DNA of 64,000 nucleotides from Siderastrea radians (GCA_964017195.1 OZ024889.1:58165574-58229573); one strand, 5' to 3'; positions 48,554 through 56,521 are shown, counted from the first letter of the stretch. The notes: generated by a model from the sequence alone, not told the origin. Numbers and translations: made by a program.

Positions 48554-49235
48554 TGGTTCCCTGAGGCGTATGATGGACTTGGGTGATGGACAATTGAAAG
48601 GAATCGTCCATTTCAAATCGTTCATTGCTGTTGAGGGCTTGCGCCAAACGGTGGAACAAGGCCTCCACACGGTCCCCGCCTTGCCGCCATTCTCCTGCTC
48701 GCAATCCCCAGCCCTGGAAGTTGTTGTGCAGGCGGTTTGAACCGATGGTGAAGTAGAGGCGATCTTGATCGTGGAGCTCAGGTGTGGTGGTGGTCAACAC
48801 TTGATTCACCGCGCGACGTAACCCCTCTTGGAGAGCTTGAGTGATGTTTTGCCCTGGAATCAAGTTGCCCCTTTGACGTAACTGGGTATTGAAATGACGT
48901 TCACGCACTCCCAGACGGTTGCTTAAACGGTCGACATAGGGTTGGAGTTCAAACTCGAAGGCACCCTCCGTATTGGCATCCAAACCTCCACCAGTTTGTT
49001 GAAGGAGATGGGTTTGAAAGGCACGTTGGCGTTCGAAGCGATCCAACGCCTCTTCACAAATCTCATCACTGTCCGCCATCTCTTCGGTGGGTAACAAAGG
49101 TTCATCAGGGGAATTCGCTGCCGTCTCTTCTTCTCTCTCAGAGTCCGAGGTGTTCAGGCCTAGTAACGTCAAGGTCTCTTGAGTGGTCAGGCCACTTGGG
49201 CCTGGTTCCTCCTCCTCCTCTTGGTGAGAGGACAT
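48516..49235 (-). pseudogene. Protein-primed DNA polymerase B, N-terminal region only (truncated)
   Basis: 239 codons from ATG 49235. The first 70 residues are acidic and disordered (EEEEEPGPSG). The rest has a globular module with DRLYFTIGSNRLHNN, LRAGEWRQGGDRVEAL and ALNSNERFEMDDSFQL. I recognise this arrangement from the N-terminal part of Polinton-type family B polymerases of invertebrates (from memory of the family, not a search). After residue 227 the frame enters the inverted SLOG tail and stops 12 codons later. The exonuclease and polymerase domains are absent from the whole window. A TATA box lies about 35 bp upstream, within a divergent promoter. Confidence 0.6.
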
Positions 49236-49242
49236 GATCAGA

Positions 49243-49450
49243 TGAACCAGCTGGAGGTGAGTGCTCGTTTTTTATAGAGAAACAAAGGGTCACGTGAAAG
49301 GGTAAGGAACCAATGAGAGAAAGGACCCATGGTGCTTTGGGAGGGGAAGGGGTGGGGGGACCCCCCTCCCCCCTCCCTAGATGACCCACTATGCAATGCG
49401 GGGAATGATCCCAGAGACTATAAAACAGATCGACCCTCGAGGTGAGTCAT
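49243..49450. promoter_or_regulatory. Divergent promoter with G/C palindrome (left copy)
   Basis: Serves the minus-strand polymerase fragment (TATAAAAAAC on the minus strand, about 49267-49276) and the plus-strand gene at 49457 (TATAAAAC near 49420). Between them are CACGTGA, CCAAT and the tract GGGGTGGGGGGACCCCCCTC, almost a perfect palindrome. The same modules in the same order, inverted, occur at 63700-63880. Confidence 0.75.
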
Positions 49451-49456
49451 CTCAAG

Positions 49457-49912
49457 ATGGCCTCTAGTCCTGAGAAGCTGCTCGAAGCATTCGAAGACTT
49501 TGAACAAGATTTAGAAGTGGAAGACATCTTGAAGAAAGTGAAGGAGGAGTGTGTGCTCGACTCAGGTGTCGTGGAGTTTGGAGAAAAGTTAAAGGAGAGA
49601 GAAAGACAGAAACAGGCATCCCATACGAACGTATCGCCCAGGGAGTCCTTTGTTCAGCTCCTTAATGAGGACTCTCGTACTCTGCTTGATTTGGATTCGG
49701 GGGCCATGCAAGTCGCGGAACCCCCTGACTTGGACGACCTTTCCTTTTTGCAGAACATATCGCCTGACGAGTGGGCCGAGGTGCTGAAGGATGTCGAGGA
49801 TTCTTCTTCCCTTGATTTGGAACCATTGCTGCCCCCTGATGGCATTGTTGATTTGTTCGAGGACATGTCGCCCGACGAGGGCGTCGATTTCATGTATGAT
49901 TTAGTGACTTAG
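49457..49912 (+). CDS. Acidic viral protein of unknown function, 151 aa
   Basis: Starts at ATG 49457; the upstream in-frame GTG is not a plausible eukaryotic start, and a TATA box lies about 35 bp before. Strongly acidic: the N-terminal third is helical (LEAFEDFEQDLEVEDILKKV), the C-terminal half has two repeats of the form hSPDEhhxxh (NISPDEWAEVLKD and MSPDEGVDFMYD) rich in D, E and L. The acidic/hydrophobic pattern would suit a transcriptional activator or regulatory early protein. No LxCxE motif. It is transcribed away from the structural gene block, divergent from the polymerase fragment. Confidence 0.7.
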   Translation: MASSPEKLLEAFEDFEQDLEVEDILKKVKEECVLDSGVVEFGEKLKERERQKQASHTNVSPRESFVQLLNEDSRTLLDLDSGAMQVAEPPDLDDLSFLQNISPDEWAEVLKDVEDSSSLDLEPLLPPDGIVDLFEDMSPDEGVDFMYDLVT

Positions 49913-49924
49913 ACTCTGAACATT

Positions 49925-50070
49925 CGTCTCAGTATTTGGCAGAACATTCGTTTCCGTAATTTGGCAGAACGTTTTTTTGAAATCGTATGACTATTTGGCA
50001 GAACATGCAAGCGTTTCCGTAATTTGGCAGAACATTCCATCGTGACATTGTGGTAGAACGATCAAAGAGA
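49925..50070. repeat. Five copies of TTTGGCAGAAC
   Basis: TTTGGCAGAAC occurs four times, plus one variant GTGGTAGAAC, spaced irregularly and alternating with TTTCCGTAA words, between the convergent genes at 49457 and 50132. TTGGCA resembles a nuclear factor I half-site. It could be a 3' UTR element, a regulatory cluster or part of an origin. Confidence 0.65.
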
Positions 50071-50131
50071 CAGTGATTGACATTTTCATTTTTTATTTTT
50101 TCAACATGGTATGGGGTGTCATTAAAGTGTT

Positions 50132-50500
50132 TTACAATTTTAAACGTTTCTTGGCTTGCATGATTTTTTTGACCACCCGTTCCGTCTTGGTTTTCTTGCC
50201 GGGTAATTTATCAATGGCTTGGATCATCTTGGTATCGGCTTTCCATTTGTCTTGCAAATTCTTGGCACGGCTGTAATCAATGTCGTGTTGTTTCGCAATT
50301 TGGTCCAAGCGATTGATCCCGGGATCCCCTCGTTTCAGACGTTTGGCTAAATGGGTGCCAGGGCCCATGTACTGATACCCCGGCCAATGAAATTCTTTGC
50401 CGGTTTTAGCAATCCATTTTTGGACATCCAAGGCCCCTCCGCGTTGACGGCGTTTCCGTGGGGGGCCCCTTCTCCTCCTCCGCTTGGTGCGGGGGGCCAT
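50132..50500 (-). CDS. Basic protein with parvovirus-like phospholipase A2 domain, 122 aa
   Basis: Start set at ATG 50500; the frame extends further only to a GTG. Residues 1-22 are arginine-rich and end QRGG. Residues about 36-85 form a PLA2-like module with the calcium-loop pattern GYQYMGPGT (46-48 GPG) and the catalytic QHDIDY (His72-Asp73, Tyr76), as in parvovirus VP1-unique regions, where the activity helps virions leave endosomes. The C-terminal 30 residues are lysine-rich. Probably a virion protein, with the basic head removed by the viral protease at the RGG site. Homology is by motif only. Confidence 0.75.
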   Translation of the reverse strand: MAPRTKRRRRRGPPRKRRQRGGALDVQKWIAKTGKEFHWPGYQYMGPGTHLAKRLKRGDPGINRLDQIAKQHDIDYSRAKNLQDKWKADTKMIQAIDKLPGKKTKTERVVKKIMQAKKRLKL

Positions 50501-50504
50501 CTTT

Positions 50505-51143
50505 TTACTCACTGTCGTAATCCAATCGACGCCGTAACTTTTTGCCTCGGTGCCAATCTTCCCAACCGGGTAAGGGTCTTAATGCTTGCACTTCACGGGA
50601 GATGCCTTTGCCTTTGCCTTTACGACTCTCGGCTAACTTTTTTTCCAAGGTCTTGCGCTGTTCTCGAATGGCTTCTAAACGCGACCGGCTATCCCCTCGA
50701 CTGGTGGAAGGGCTCCCTTTCTTGGGAATCTTACTGGTGGTGGCGGCTGCTCCTTTGCCTTTCTTGGTGGCAGGGGTAATGGGTGGTTTGGGACTCGACG
50801 GGCTCCCTTTTATCATGCGCTTCAACCATTGTTCCACGGGGCCGGTCACCAAATCCCCGGCCTCTTCCTCTTCGTCTTCGCCAGGAGGGGCACCCGGGGC
50901 ACCCACTCCCACACCTCCGGGAAATTGACGAATGCGTTTGGTTAACTTGGTTAATTCTTGACTCAACGGTTTGGTTTGAGCATTGACCACGGCCGGGGGC
51001 AATTGAGGGTTGGCTAACAAGACATGTTTTTGAGCGGCGAGCGTGGCGGCTTTGTTCAACAAGGCATTTTCGGTGAGTTCTCCTTTGTAATATTGAATGA
51101 GTTGCTCCAAGTCCTTGTGGGGAATCATGTAGACTGCATCCAT
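50505..51143 (-). CDS. Virion-associated protein candidate, 212 aa
   Basis: ATG 51143. The N-terminal half is helical (MIPHKDLEQLIQYYKGELTE and a KPLSQELTKLTKRIRQF helix). An acidic linker (GEDEEEEAGD) follows, then a Ser/Thr/Lys-rich disordered part and a coiled coil (SRLEAIREQRKTLEKKLAES). It ends with a basic RRRLDYDSE tail. No family recognised. Sits between the PLA2 protein and small basic genes, in the structural block, 4 bp from its downstream neighbour and overlapping the upstream one by 19 bp, so a structural or core role is likely. Confidence 0.7.
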   Translation of the reverse strand: MDAVYMIPHKDLEQLIQYYKGELTENALLNKAATLAAQKHVLLANPQLPPAVVNAQTKPLSQELTKLTKRIRQFPGGVGVGAPGAPPGEDEEEEAGDLVTGPVEQWLKRMIKGSPSSPKPPITPATKKGKGAAATTSKIPKKGSPSTSRGDSRSRLEAIREQRKTLEKKLAESRKGKGKGISREVQALRPLPGWEDWHRGKKLRRRLDYDSE

Positions 51144-51364
51144 GGGGGTTGACTACACTCGGAGCAAAGTTCCCCGTCTTCTATCTGACGACAGCTCTCA
51201 CAAAGACGGGCCTTTAAGATGTGCCTGTACTCTCGATACAACAGGTGATATTTATGCTTCCAATAATGACACTCGTCTTTCCACTGGTCGGTGGCGCGAT
51301 TGGCCTCTTGTAACAGGGTGATCCATGTGGCCAGGGTTAACGGGTCGGTCGAGCACATTGACAT
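51125..51364 (-). CDS. Small cysteine-rich protein, 79 aa
   Basis: Start taken as ATG 51364 (the frame's earlier first codon is GTG). The middle is helical and rich in W, Y and H (DECHYWKHKYHLLYREYRHI). The end has two CxxC pairs (CESC and CSEC) 11 residues apart, a likely zinc site. Overlaps both neighbours on the same strand by a few tens of bases in other frames. A TATAAAAAGG lies upstream near 51470. Function unknown. Confidence 0.6.
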   Translation of the reverse strand: MSMCSTDPLTLATWITLLQEANRATDQWKDECHYWKHKYHLLYREYRHILKARLCESCRQIEDGELCSECSQPPWMQST

Positions 51365-51663
51365 AACACCTCGTGAAGTCCTTGAAATAACCCGCGTCCT
51401 TTTTGTTGAACCAACCACGCACGCCGTTTTTTGACGGAATGTCGACGACGTCCCAAATCGCGTAGCACCTTTTTATAGGGTTGAAGTTTAGTCAGCATGG
51501 GGGGTGTGACGGGAATCTTGTTTTTTAAGAAGTTCAAGACCAGTTCACTCACGGCATTGATTTGATCGGCATTGGCATGTTGTAACAACTCTTGACGTTT
51601 GGAGCCATTGGCTTCTTGTAACATGGACCGTAAAAACGGTAATTGACGTCGAAGACGTTGCAT
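51337..51663 (-). CDS. Conserved small Polinton-type protein, 108 aa
   Basis: ATG 51663. Contains LPFLRSMLQEANGSKRQELL, QINAVSELVLNFLKNKIPV and a basic segment KVLRDLGRRRHSVKKRR. I recognise this as a recurring small protein of Polinton and adintovirus-like genomes with no assigned function; it is entirely helical and positively charged at the end. TATAAAAC lies about 55 bp upstream, inside the neighbouring gene. Likely a nucleic-acid binding or core protein. Confidence 0.7.
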   Translation of the reverse strand: MQRLRRQLPFLRSMLQEANGSKRQELLQHANADQINAVSELVLNFLKNKIPVTPPMLTKLQPYKKVLRDLGRRRHSVKKRRAWLVQQKGRGLFQGLHEVLCQCARPTR

Positions 51664-51666
51664 CGT

Positions 51667-51834
51667 TTACCGATGACGGCGACGATAGCGTTGATTGGCT
51701 TTTTGGATCGTGCGTTTTATACGTTTATCCGTTTCCAAGGCCACGGCTTTCCCTAATCCTACCATGGCGGGGACCAATAGATTTAAAAAACCACCTCGTT
51801 GACGACGTCGTCGTCGTCTTCTTCTCCTCACCAT
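51667..51834 (-). CDS. Arginine-rich core peptide, 55 aa
   Basis: Short gene, ATG 51834 to TAA at 51667-51669. Begins MVRRRRRRRRRQRGG, then a hydrophobic segment (FLNLLVPAMVGLGKAVAL) and a basic tail. Resembles in layout the protein at 57140-57331 and the adenovirus mu/pX core peptide precursors: basic head, glycine-glycine site, hydrophobic middle. Its ATG overlaps the stop of the upstream gene by 7 bp. TATAAAG lies about 60 bp upstream. Confidence 0.65.
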   Translation of the reverse strand: MVRRRRRRRRRQRGGFLNLLVPAMVGLGKAVALETDKRIKRTIQKANQRYRRRHR

Positions 51835-52154
51835 GAACGGTTCATCAACAGACGTTGAAGGGCTTTGTCTTGTTTGATGACGTCTTGCGTCTCTTTATAG
51901 CCTTGACGGGTATTGCGTTTGAAATCGGACCACCAACCCCCACCTCGTTGTCGTCGGTAATGTTGTACATTATCGGTAATGCCTTTCAAGGCTTGACCGC
52001 CTAATTTGCCTAAAGCGAGGCCAAACCCAGGCGCGGGCCCCGATAGAAACATACTCATGCCATGGGCAATTTTATCCACCAAACGGGGTTTGCGGCGCAT
52101 TAAAGCCCCTCCTCGTTGTTTCCTTTTTCTGCGTCGTCGTCGTCGGACGGCCAT
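51828..52154 (-). CDS. Basic protein with two RQRGG/KQRGG motifs, 108 aa
   Basis: ATG 52154. Head MAVRRRRRRKRKQRGGALM, a central hydrophobic stretch (HGMSMFLSGPAPGFGLALGK) and a second YRRQRGGGWW at about residue 68. The two RGG sites would let the viral protease release three pieces. CATAAAAAG lies about 35 bp before the start. No known family; by composition a core or minor capsid protein. Confidence 0.65.
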   Translation of the reverse strand: MAVRRRRRRKRKQRGGALMRRKPRLVDKIAHGMSMFLSGPAPGFGLALGKLGGQALKGITDNVQHYRRQRGGGWWSDFKRNTRQGYKETQDVIKQDKALQRLLMNRSW

Positions 52155-52759
52155 GGTTCTAAGAGTGTCGGGCTGGGAGGGAGCGGCTTTTTATGGATCC
52201 AGTAGTCTTTGGGTTTCAAGGGACGAGGACATCCGTCCACATAGCATTGGGCTTCCAAGGGCTGGTACACAAAATGACCATGGTACTCTTGCAGACATCG
52301 TTTGGGTAAGGGAGGAGTGAAATCCACAATGGTATCATCCAACGTTTGCATCTTGATTAAAAATCCTTCCAGGTCCTCCAAGGGAACCCCGCGCCCATAG
52401 GTTTTCAATTCGGTCAAGGCTTTGGCGTAGGTGGTAAACGCAAATCGACTCATGATCACTTTAAATCGGTATTGTTTAAAATCGGCCCATCCTTTGACCA
52501 CGGTGCCCACGGCTGCCAAACACGCTACCAACGTGCTGTTGTCCAACAGGGGACCCGCAATCATGCCAGCGGCCATCAGGAGTAACGCCAGGCCATTGTA
52601 CAAGGCATTCATCCACTTGTAATGATTCAACATTTTGCGATAACACCACCATTGTTGATGGTAAAAGACATACAACGAATCCATCCGTTGTAACAATTCG
52701 GGGGGCAAGGGGATGCCAGGACGTCGAGATCCATTCAATAACGACACGACGGTTTTCAT
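52100..52759 (-). CDS. Predicted membrane protein, 219 aa
   Basis: Start ATG 52759 (the frame opens with GTG two codons earlier). Residues about 50-90 form two adjacent hydrophobic helices (ALYNGLALLLMAAGMIAGPL and STLVACLAAVGTVVKG), preceded by an aromatic helix (YVFYHQQWWCYRKML), an arrangement like a membrane hairpin. The C-terminal half is soluble, with two cysteines and an acidic end (SDDDDAEKGNNEE). Could be a virion membrane or entry-associated protein; not assigned. Overlaps the next gene by 55 bp. Confidence 0.7.
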   Translation of the reverse strand: MKTVVSLLNGSRRPGIPLPPELLQRMDSLYVFYHQQWWCYRKMLNHYKWMNALYNGLALLLMAAGMIAGPLLDNSTLVACLAAVGTVVKGWADFKQYRFKVIMSRFAFTTYAKALTELKTYGRGVPLEDLEGFLIKMQTLDDTIVDFTPPLPKRCLQEYHGHFVYQPLEAQCYVDGCPRPLKPKDYWIHKKPLPPSPTLLEPWPSDDDDAEKGNNEEGL

Positions 52760-52761
52760 CC

Positions 52762-53694
52762 TCACGGCGAGACCCGGGACGACGAGGTTTGTACGCTGGG
52801 GGCTCCTCCTTGTTTATAACTGGTCACAATACTATTGGTCATGGTCACATTAGCAATTTCACGTCCTTGGGCCAATTGTTCTTGATCTTGTAACAGCATG
52901 CGTAAACGTCGTTGTAAATCGGCTTGACGCAAGGTACGAGGTTGTCTGCCAGACCTCCCAGACGATCCGGGAGTAGTGGAGGCAGGTGAAGTGGGGAAAA
53001 GGCGTCGGCGTCGTCGCCCCCGTCGTCCCCCACCACCACCGCCACCACCGCCACCACCACCTCCACCACCACCTCCACCACCTCCACCAGCACCGCCACC
53101 AGCACCACCACCAGCACCAGCACCACCACCACCACCACCAGCACCACTACCACCAGCACCAGCACCACGTCCACCACCACCAGCACCACCACCAGCACCA
53201 GCACCACGTCCACCACCACCACCACCACCAGCACCACGTCCACCACCTCTAGTCCTGGGTCCACGGCGTCCCCTACCATCACCTCCACCACCACCACGTC
53301 CACCCCCATTACCCCCAGCACCCGCGGCTGTTCGAGCACCCGCCGCCCGGGGTACGCTAGGAGGCGTCGCAGGCGTTCGAGCCCCAGAAGACTCCGGGGT
53401 GGTCTGGGGACTTTGGAATGGGGGTGAATGGGATGCTCGACTTCCTACCCCCGCGGGGGAAGAGGCCTGTGCAGGGGGTGGAAGGTCAGGCAACGATTCC
53501 AAATATCGGGTGAGGGCATCATAATCACCCGCCTCCTCCGCTTGATCAAAGGCTTGGGCAATCAAGTCTGAGTCCCCCGTATCCACAATTTCTTGGATGG
53601 TCCCTGGAGACACTTGATTGCTAGTGGTCGCCCCGACCCCAGCGGGGGCCACGGTATCGTAGGCTTGCGGAGGTTGACGGTCGTCCTCGGCCAT
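52762..53694 (-). CDS. Glycine-rich low-complexity viral protein, 310 aa
   Basis: ATG 53694 (the longer frame starts with TTG). Three parts: an acidic N-terminal third with IVDTGDSDLIAQAFDQAEEA, a central run of about 100 residues of G, A and R from GGN-like codon repeats (53010-53330), and a C-terminal module (LQRRLRMLLQDQEQLAQGRE, then IANVTMTNSIVTSYKQGGAP). The last module looks conserved and could be a fibre-anchor or capsid-binding tail. The tract is likely length-polymorphic. CTATAAAGG lies about 40 bp upstream. Confidence 0.7.
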   Translation of the reverse strand: MAEDDRQPPQAYDTVAPAGVGATTSNQVSPGTIQEIVDTGDSDLIAQAFDQAEEAGDYDALTRYLESLPDLPPPAQASSPAGVGSRASHSPPFQSPQTTPESSGARTPATPPSVPRAAGARTAAGAGGNGGGRGGGGGDGRGRRGPRTRGGGRGAGGGGGGGRGAGAGGGAGGGGRGAGAGGSGAGGGGGGAGAGGGAGGGAGGGGGGGGGGGGGGGGGGGGGRRGRRRRRLFPTSPASTTPGSSGRSGRQPRTLRQADLQRRLRMLLQDQEQLAQGREIANVTMTNSIVTSYKQGGAPSVQTSSSRVSP

Positions 53695-53734
53695 GGTTGC
53701 TCTTTTTTCCGGTTCCAAAAGCGGTGTTGTCCCT

Positions 53735-54403
53735 TTATAGGCGCTTTTGATAGGTGCGCGTCCATCCTTCGTCTTTTAACAGGTGACTCCATAACCGTTG
53801 TTGATCCGAGGAGGCCGGGTGTAAATCTAACATCAAATAGCCATACGGACGCGTGGTGGCCTGATGAAACGTCTCCAACGTGTCTTTCCAAGTGGTCGGA
53901 AACGATTGCAGCATGACATTGCGTACCCCCAATTGATCCCGGGGATTCTTGAAGGCCACAATGTAATGCGCATTGCGGGAAATACTTTTGGCATAGCGCC
54001 CCACGGGAAACATGTCTTGGCACAAGTAGAGCACCGTCACCCCTTGATGATGTGAATGTTTGGTGAATAAATCCAACACGCGTTTATCGTGACTCCCTTC
54101 ATCCATTAAATCATCCAAGACCAGGACCCCCTGTCCTTGAGGAAACCATTGCACCAAGGCGTCATGATCGGGAATCCCTTCGTGAAACCTCACCCCACGA
54201 TCTTGCATACCTCGAAAGCGATCTTGCCATGCCCCATAACAATAATGCACTTGCGTCGAGGGACTTTCAAACAACTCGGGGTTGTCTACCAAGAGTTTTT
54301 CCGTAAAGACCATTTTGCCACATCCCGAAGGTCCCACCACCAAGATAGAGGAGGGGGTATGAAAACGAAACGGTTTCCCCGTTTGCATGATGATACTACC
54401 CAT
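53735..54403 (-). CDS. FtsK/HerA-type genome packaging ATPase (A32-like), 222 aa
   Basis: ATG 54403. Walker A is GPSGCGKM (residues 24-31) and Walker B is VLVLDDLM (93-100), followed by a sensor-like VTVLYLCQDMF region. Length and motif spacing match the A32-type ATPases of Polintons and nucleocytoplasmic large DNA viruses, which drive DNA into capsids. Located next to the protease and capsid genes as usual for the group. An AATAAAAAG box lies just upstream, adjoining the tRNA-like gene. Confidence 0.92.
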   Translation of the reverse strand: MGSIIMQTGKPFRFHTPSSILVVGPSGCGKMVFTEKLLVDNPELFESPSTQVHYCYGAWQDRFRGMQDRGVRFHEGIPDHDALVQWFPQGQGVLVLDDLMDEGSHDKRVLDLFTKHSHHQGVTVLYLCQDMFPVGRYAKSISRNAHYIVAFKNPRDQLGVRNVMLQSFPTTWKDTLETFHQATTRPYGYLMLDLHPASSDQQRLWSHLLKDEGWTRTYQKRL

Positions 54404-54431
54404 TTTAGAAAAAAAAAGGCACCTTTTTATT

Positions 54432-54520
54432 GGAATCGGTGGGACTCGAACCCACGCGCGATCCCCCTACACCTGTTTTTTCGGGGGATCCAAAGGCTCT
54501 ACCGACTGAGCTACGACTCC
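54432..54520 (-). tRNA. tRNA-like gene with unusual anticodon region
   Basis: A 7-bp acceptor stem (GGAGTCG/CGATTCC with one G-U), a 4-bp D stem (GCTC/GAGC), and a perfect 5-bp T stem around TTCGAGT. A box TAGCTCAGTCGG and B box GGTTCGAGTCC match Pol III promoters. An oligo-T tract (54409-54417) lies just downstream. No ordinary 5-bp anticodon stem with 7-base loop can be drawn: the segment is about 17 bases too long and folds into an 8-bp hairpin GATCCCCC/GGGGGATC (54460-54467, 54483-54490) with a 15-base loop. Intron, long variable arm, or a non-translating tRNA mimic. Lies between the ATPase and protease genes. Confidence 0.75.
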
Positions 54521-54549
54521 GACACCGTTTTTCCAACCAAATTTTTTAT

Positions 54550-55089
54550 TTAATCATTCCGTTGATGATACGGATGACAACAGAGTTGATACCATCTGGC
54601 TTCTTGGCCTACAATCAATTGTTGAACGCGTTGACCGGCTTGATGGTCATTGCTTACATAATCATAATCCGAAAACTCATTTAAAAAGTCTTGCAAGGTC
54701 CGTCCACGGGCTTTGGCTTTCAAGTACAACAAGGCGTAATCCCCACAACTCTTGCTTGAAATGGCTTGGAGGGACTTGCCATTGGTCACCACATACTTCC
54801 AATGTTGAACCATCCAATCTTGGAACGGGGCGGCTTGCACGTACGTGTCCATGGGCAAAGCATAACTGTCGAGGACTTCACACACGTTTCCCTCCGTCCA
54901 CACCCCTAACCAATGTTGTCCGGGTTGATCGTGCGGGTCGGTGTTCACAATGTACCCTTGGCGTTGGGTTTTGACAGGATGCTTGGGTAAACGATCACAG
55001 GCCACCGTTCCGTAAAAGTAACGTTTCAAGTGGGGGTCGTCGCGAGCTAAATAATCCAACTGCACATTATTCAAGGCCACGTGTTCCAT
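54550..55089 (-). CDS. Adenain-type maturation cysteine protease, 179 aa
   Basis: ATG 55089. The likely triad is His59 (GQHWLGV), Asp74 (VLDSYA) and Cys115 (SKSCGDYALLYL), with Gln108 as possible oxyanion residue. This is the order and spacing of adenovirus protease, which cleaves precapsid proteins after Gly-Gly or Gly-x-Gly. It lies 2 bp downstream of the capsid gene, as in other Polintons. Candidate substrates in this element carry RGG motifs. Confidence 0.9.
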   Translation of the reverse strand: MEHVALNNVQLDYLARDDPHLKRYFYGTVACDRLPKHPVKTQRQGYIVNTDPHDQPGQHWLGVWTEGNVCEVLDSYALPMDTYVQAAPFQDWMVQHWKYVVTNGKSLQAISSKSCGDYALLYLKAKARGRTLQDFLNEFSDYDYVSNDHQAGQRVQQLIVGQEARWYQLCCHPYHQRND

Positions 55090-55091
55090 CT

Positions 55092-56519
55092 TTAGTGTTG
55101 GTAAATGTTGTACAACACGGCTCCGTTGCTGTCAATCTCCAGCAAGTTCTCAAATTCTCCATAGACGACTACCGTTATATTGGTACCGGGGGCAGCTCCA
55201 AATTCCAAGACCAGTTGTAAATCTCCACTTTGCTTGGGGTTGAGGTTTTGACTGTCGGCACATCCATTGGCCACATTGTCAAACATGAACAAGGTACAAT
55301 TTTTCGCTTGACCCCAATCTCCTAGTTCCACCATATTGCCTTTCTTCTTACACCAAGCACCACTGGCTTGCAGAAAACGGAAGTACCCCAAGTTATCTCG
55401 GGTGCCATTGTTGTGTACTAACTGCAGGGTTTCATAAGGGTATTCTTCTCCTTTGACAATCTGTCGAATGGACGTCAGTCCCCATTTCTGGAAACAGAAA
55501 GGATCTCGGGTGACATCTCCATTGAAGGCGCGGCTGTCCAACAACCCTACAATCAATCGGTCCGGTATTCTGTTTTGAAACAGGTTGGGGATATCAAAGC
55601 GGACCAGGTTGTTTTGCATGCTGAAAGTCCGGATTTCACTGCGGACGGTCGGGTAAGCCGCCACTTGGCCTTCATTGTGTCTTTTGGCAGATAAACTCTG
55701 GTAGATGGCATCATTCAAACGCAGTTGACAGAGATGAAACCGTAGTTTCACATCGCCTTCTATCAATCGACCAGCTTCACCCACCCCATTCAAAAACAGG
55801 CTCGGACCATTGAAATGAAATTTCATCTTGATTTCGATGCCAGGCACTAACAGTTTGCCGGTATGAAACACTTCCAAGTGGGGGGTAAACACCAGACTGT
55901 GGGTGGCACCTCCAGCATACTTGGCCACTTCAGCGACCATGGCAGCCAACGCTCCTTTGTGATTGGCACTGAGATTGGTCCAGTCTGCATGCGGTGTAGC
56001 CTTGTTGGTGTTGTTGTTGGTCCATTGGGGTGGGGAATCCACTTGATTGTACCAGCCTTGGGGTCCTAACACGGTCTTGCCATCTTCTCGGTCATAATTC
56101 AACAAGGTTTCCAGGTAAGCTTTGTAATGATAGGTGTCGGATTGAGGACTGATCAACGTGCCATTCAACTGCATGTCAATTTGTTTGATGATGGAATGGG
56201 CCAAATTGTTGACGGGCCATAATTTATCATTGGCCACCAAGTTCCCGGCATCCTCCTTTTTCAAACTCAATTCCATGGTAAAGTAACTGCGTCCCAAATC
56301 CACAAAATCGTCTAATCCAGGAATGATGAATTCCATGGGATTGATACCCGTGGTGGTGGGTTGGATGGTGACCATGCGATAGGCATTGATGCTAATGTCG
56401 GTCGGGGGCACCTTGAAAATCCGTAACGCCGGGTTGACGGTCCCTTCGGAACGCGGATGCGCTGGGGCAGCCCCTTCCGAGTAGGTAGGGGCTGTCACGC
56501 GTGACATCACATTCGGCAT
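55092..56519 (-). CDS. Major capsid protein (double jelly-roll, hexon-like), 475 aa
   Basis: ATG 56519. Begins with a disordered arm, then the conserved PPTDISINAYRMVTIQPTTT and FVDLGRSYFTMELSLK of the Polinton/adintovirus capsid family (the family often annotated in invertebrate genomes as F54H12.2-like). Length is standard. It forms the pseudo-hexameric capsomers of the icosahedral shell. No RGG site was seen in it. A TATAAAAAC box lies about 50 bp upstream within the preceding gene. Confidence 0.92.
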   Translation of the reverse strand: MPNVMSRVTAPTYSEGAAPAHPRSEGTVNPALRIFKVPPTDISINAYRMVTIQPTTTGINPMEFIIPGLDDFVDLGRSYFTMELSLKKEDAGNLVANDKLWPVNNLAHSIIKQIDMQLNGTLISPQSDTYHYKAYLETLLNYDREDGKTVLGPQGWYNQVDSPPQWTNNNTNKATPHADWTNLSANHKGALAAMVAEVAKYAGGATHSLVFTPHLEVFHTGKLLVPGIEIKMKFHFNGPSLFLNGVGEAGRLIEGDVKLRFHLCQLRLNDAIYQSLSAKRHNEGQVAAYPTVRSEIRTFSMQNNLVRFDIPNLFQNRIPDRLIVGLLDSRAFNGDVTRDPFCFQKWGLTSIRQIVKGEEYPYETLQLVHNNGTRDNLGYFRFLQASGAWCKKKGNMVELGDWGQAKNCTLFMFDNVANGCADSQNLNPKQSGDLQLVLEFGAAPGTNITVVVYGEFENLLEIDSNGAVLYNIYQH

Positions 56520-56521
56520 GG

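Noticed and set aside
52976..53524. Proline- and histidine-rich frames opposite the glycine-rich gene
   Set aside because: They are antisense shadows of GGN codon repeats; the minus-strand frame has conserved-looking ends and a TATA box.
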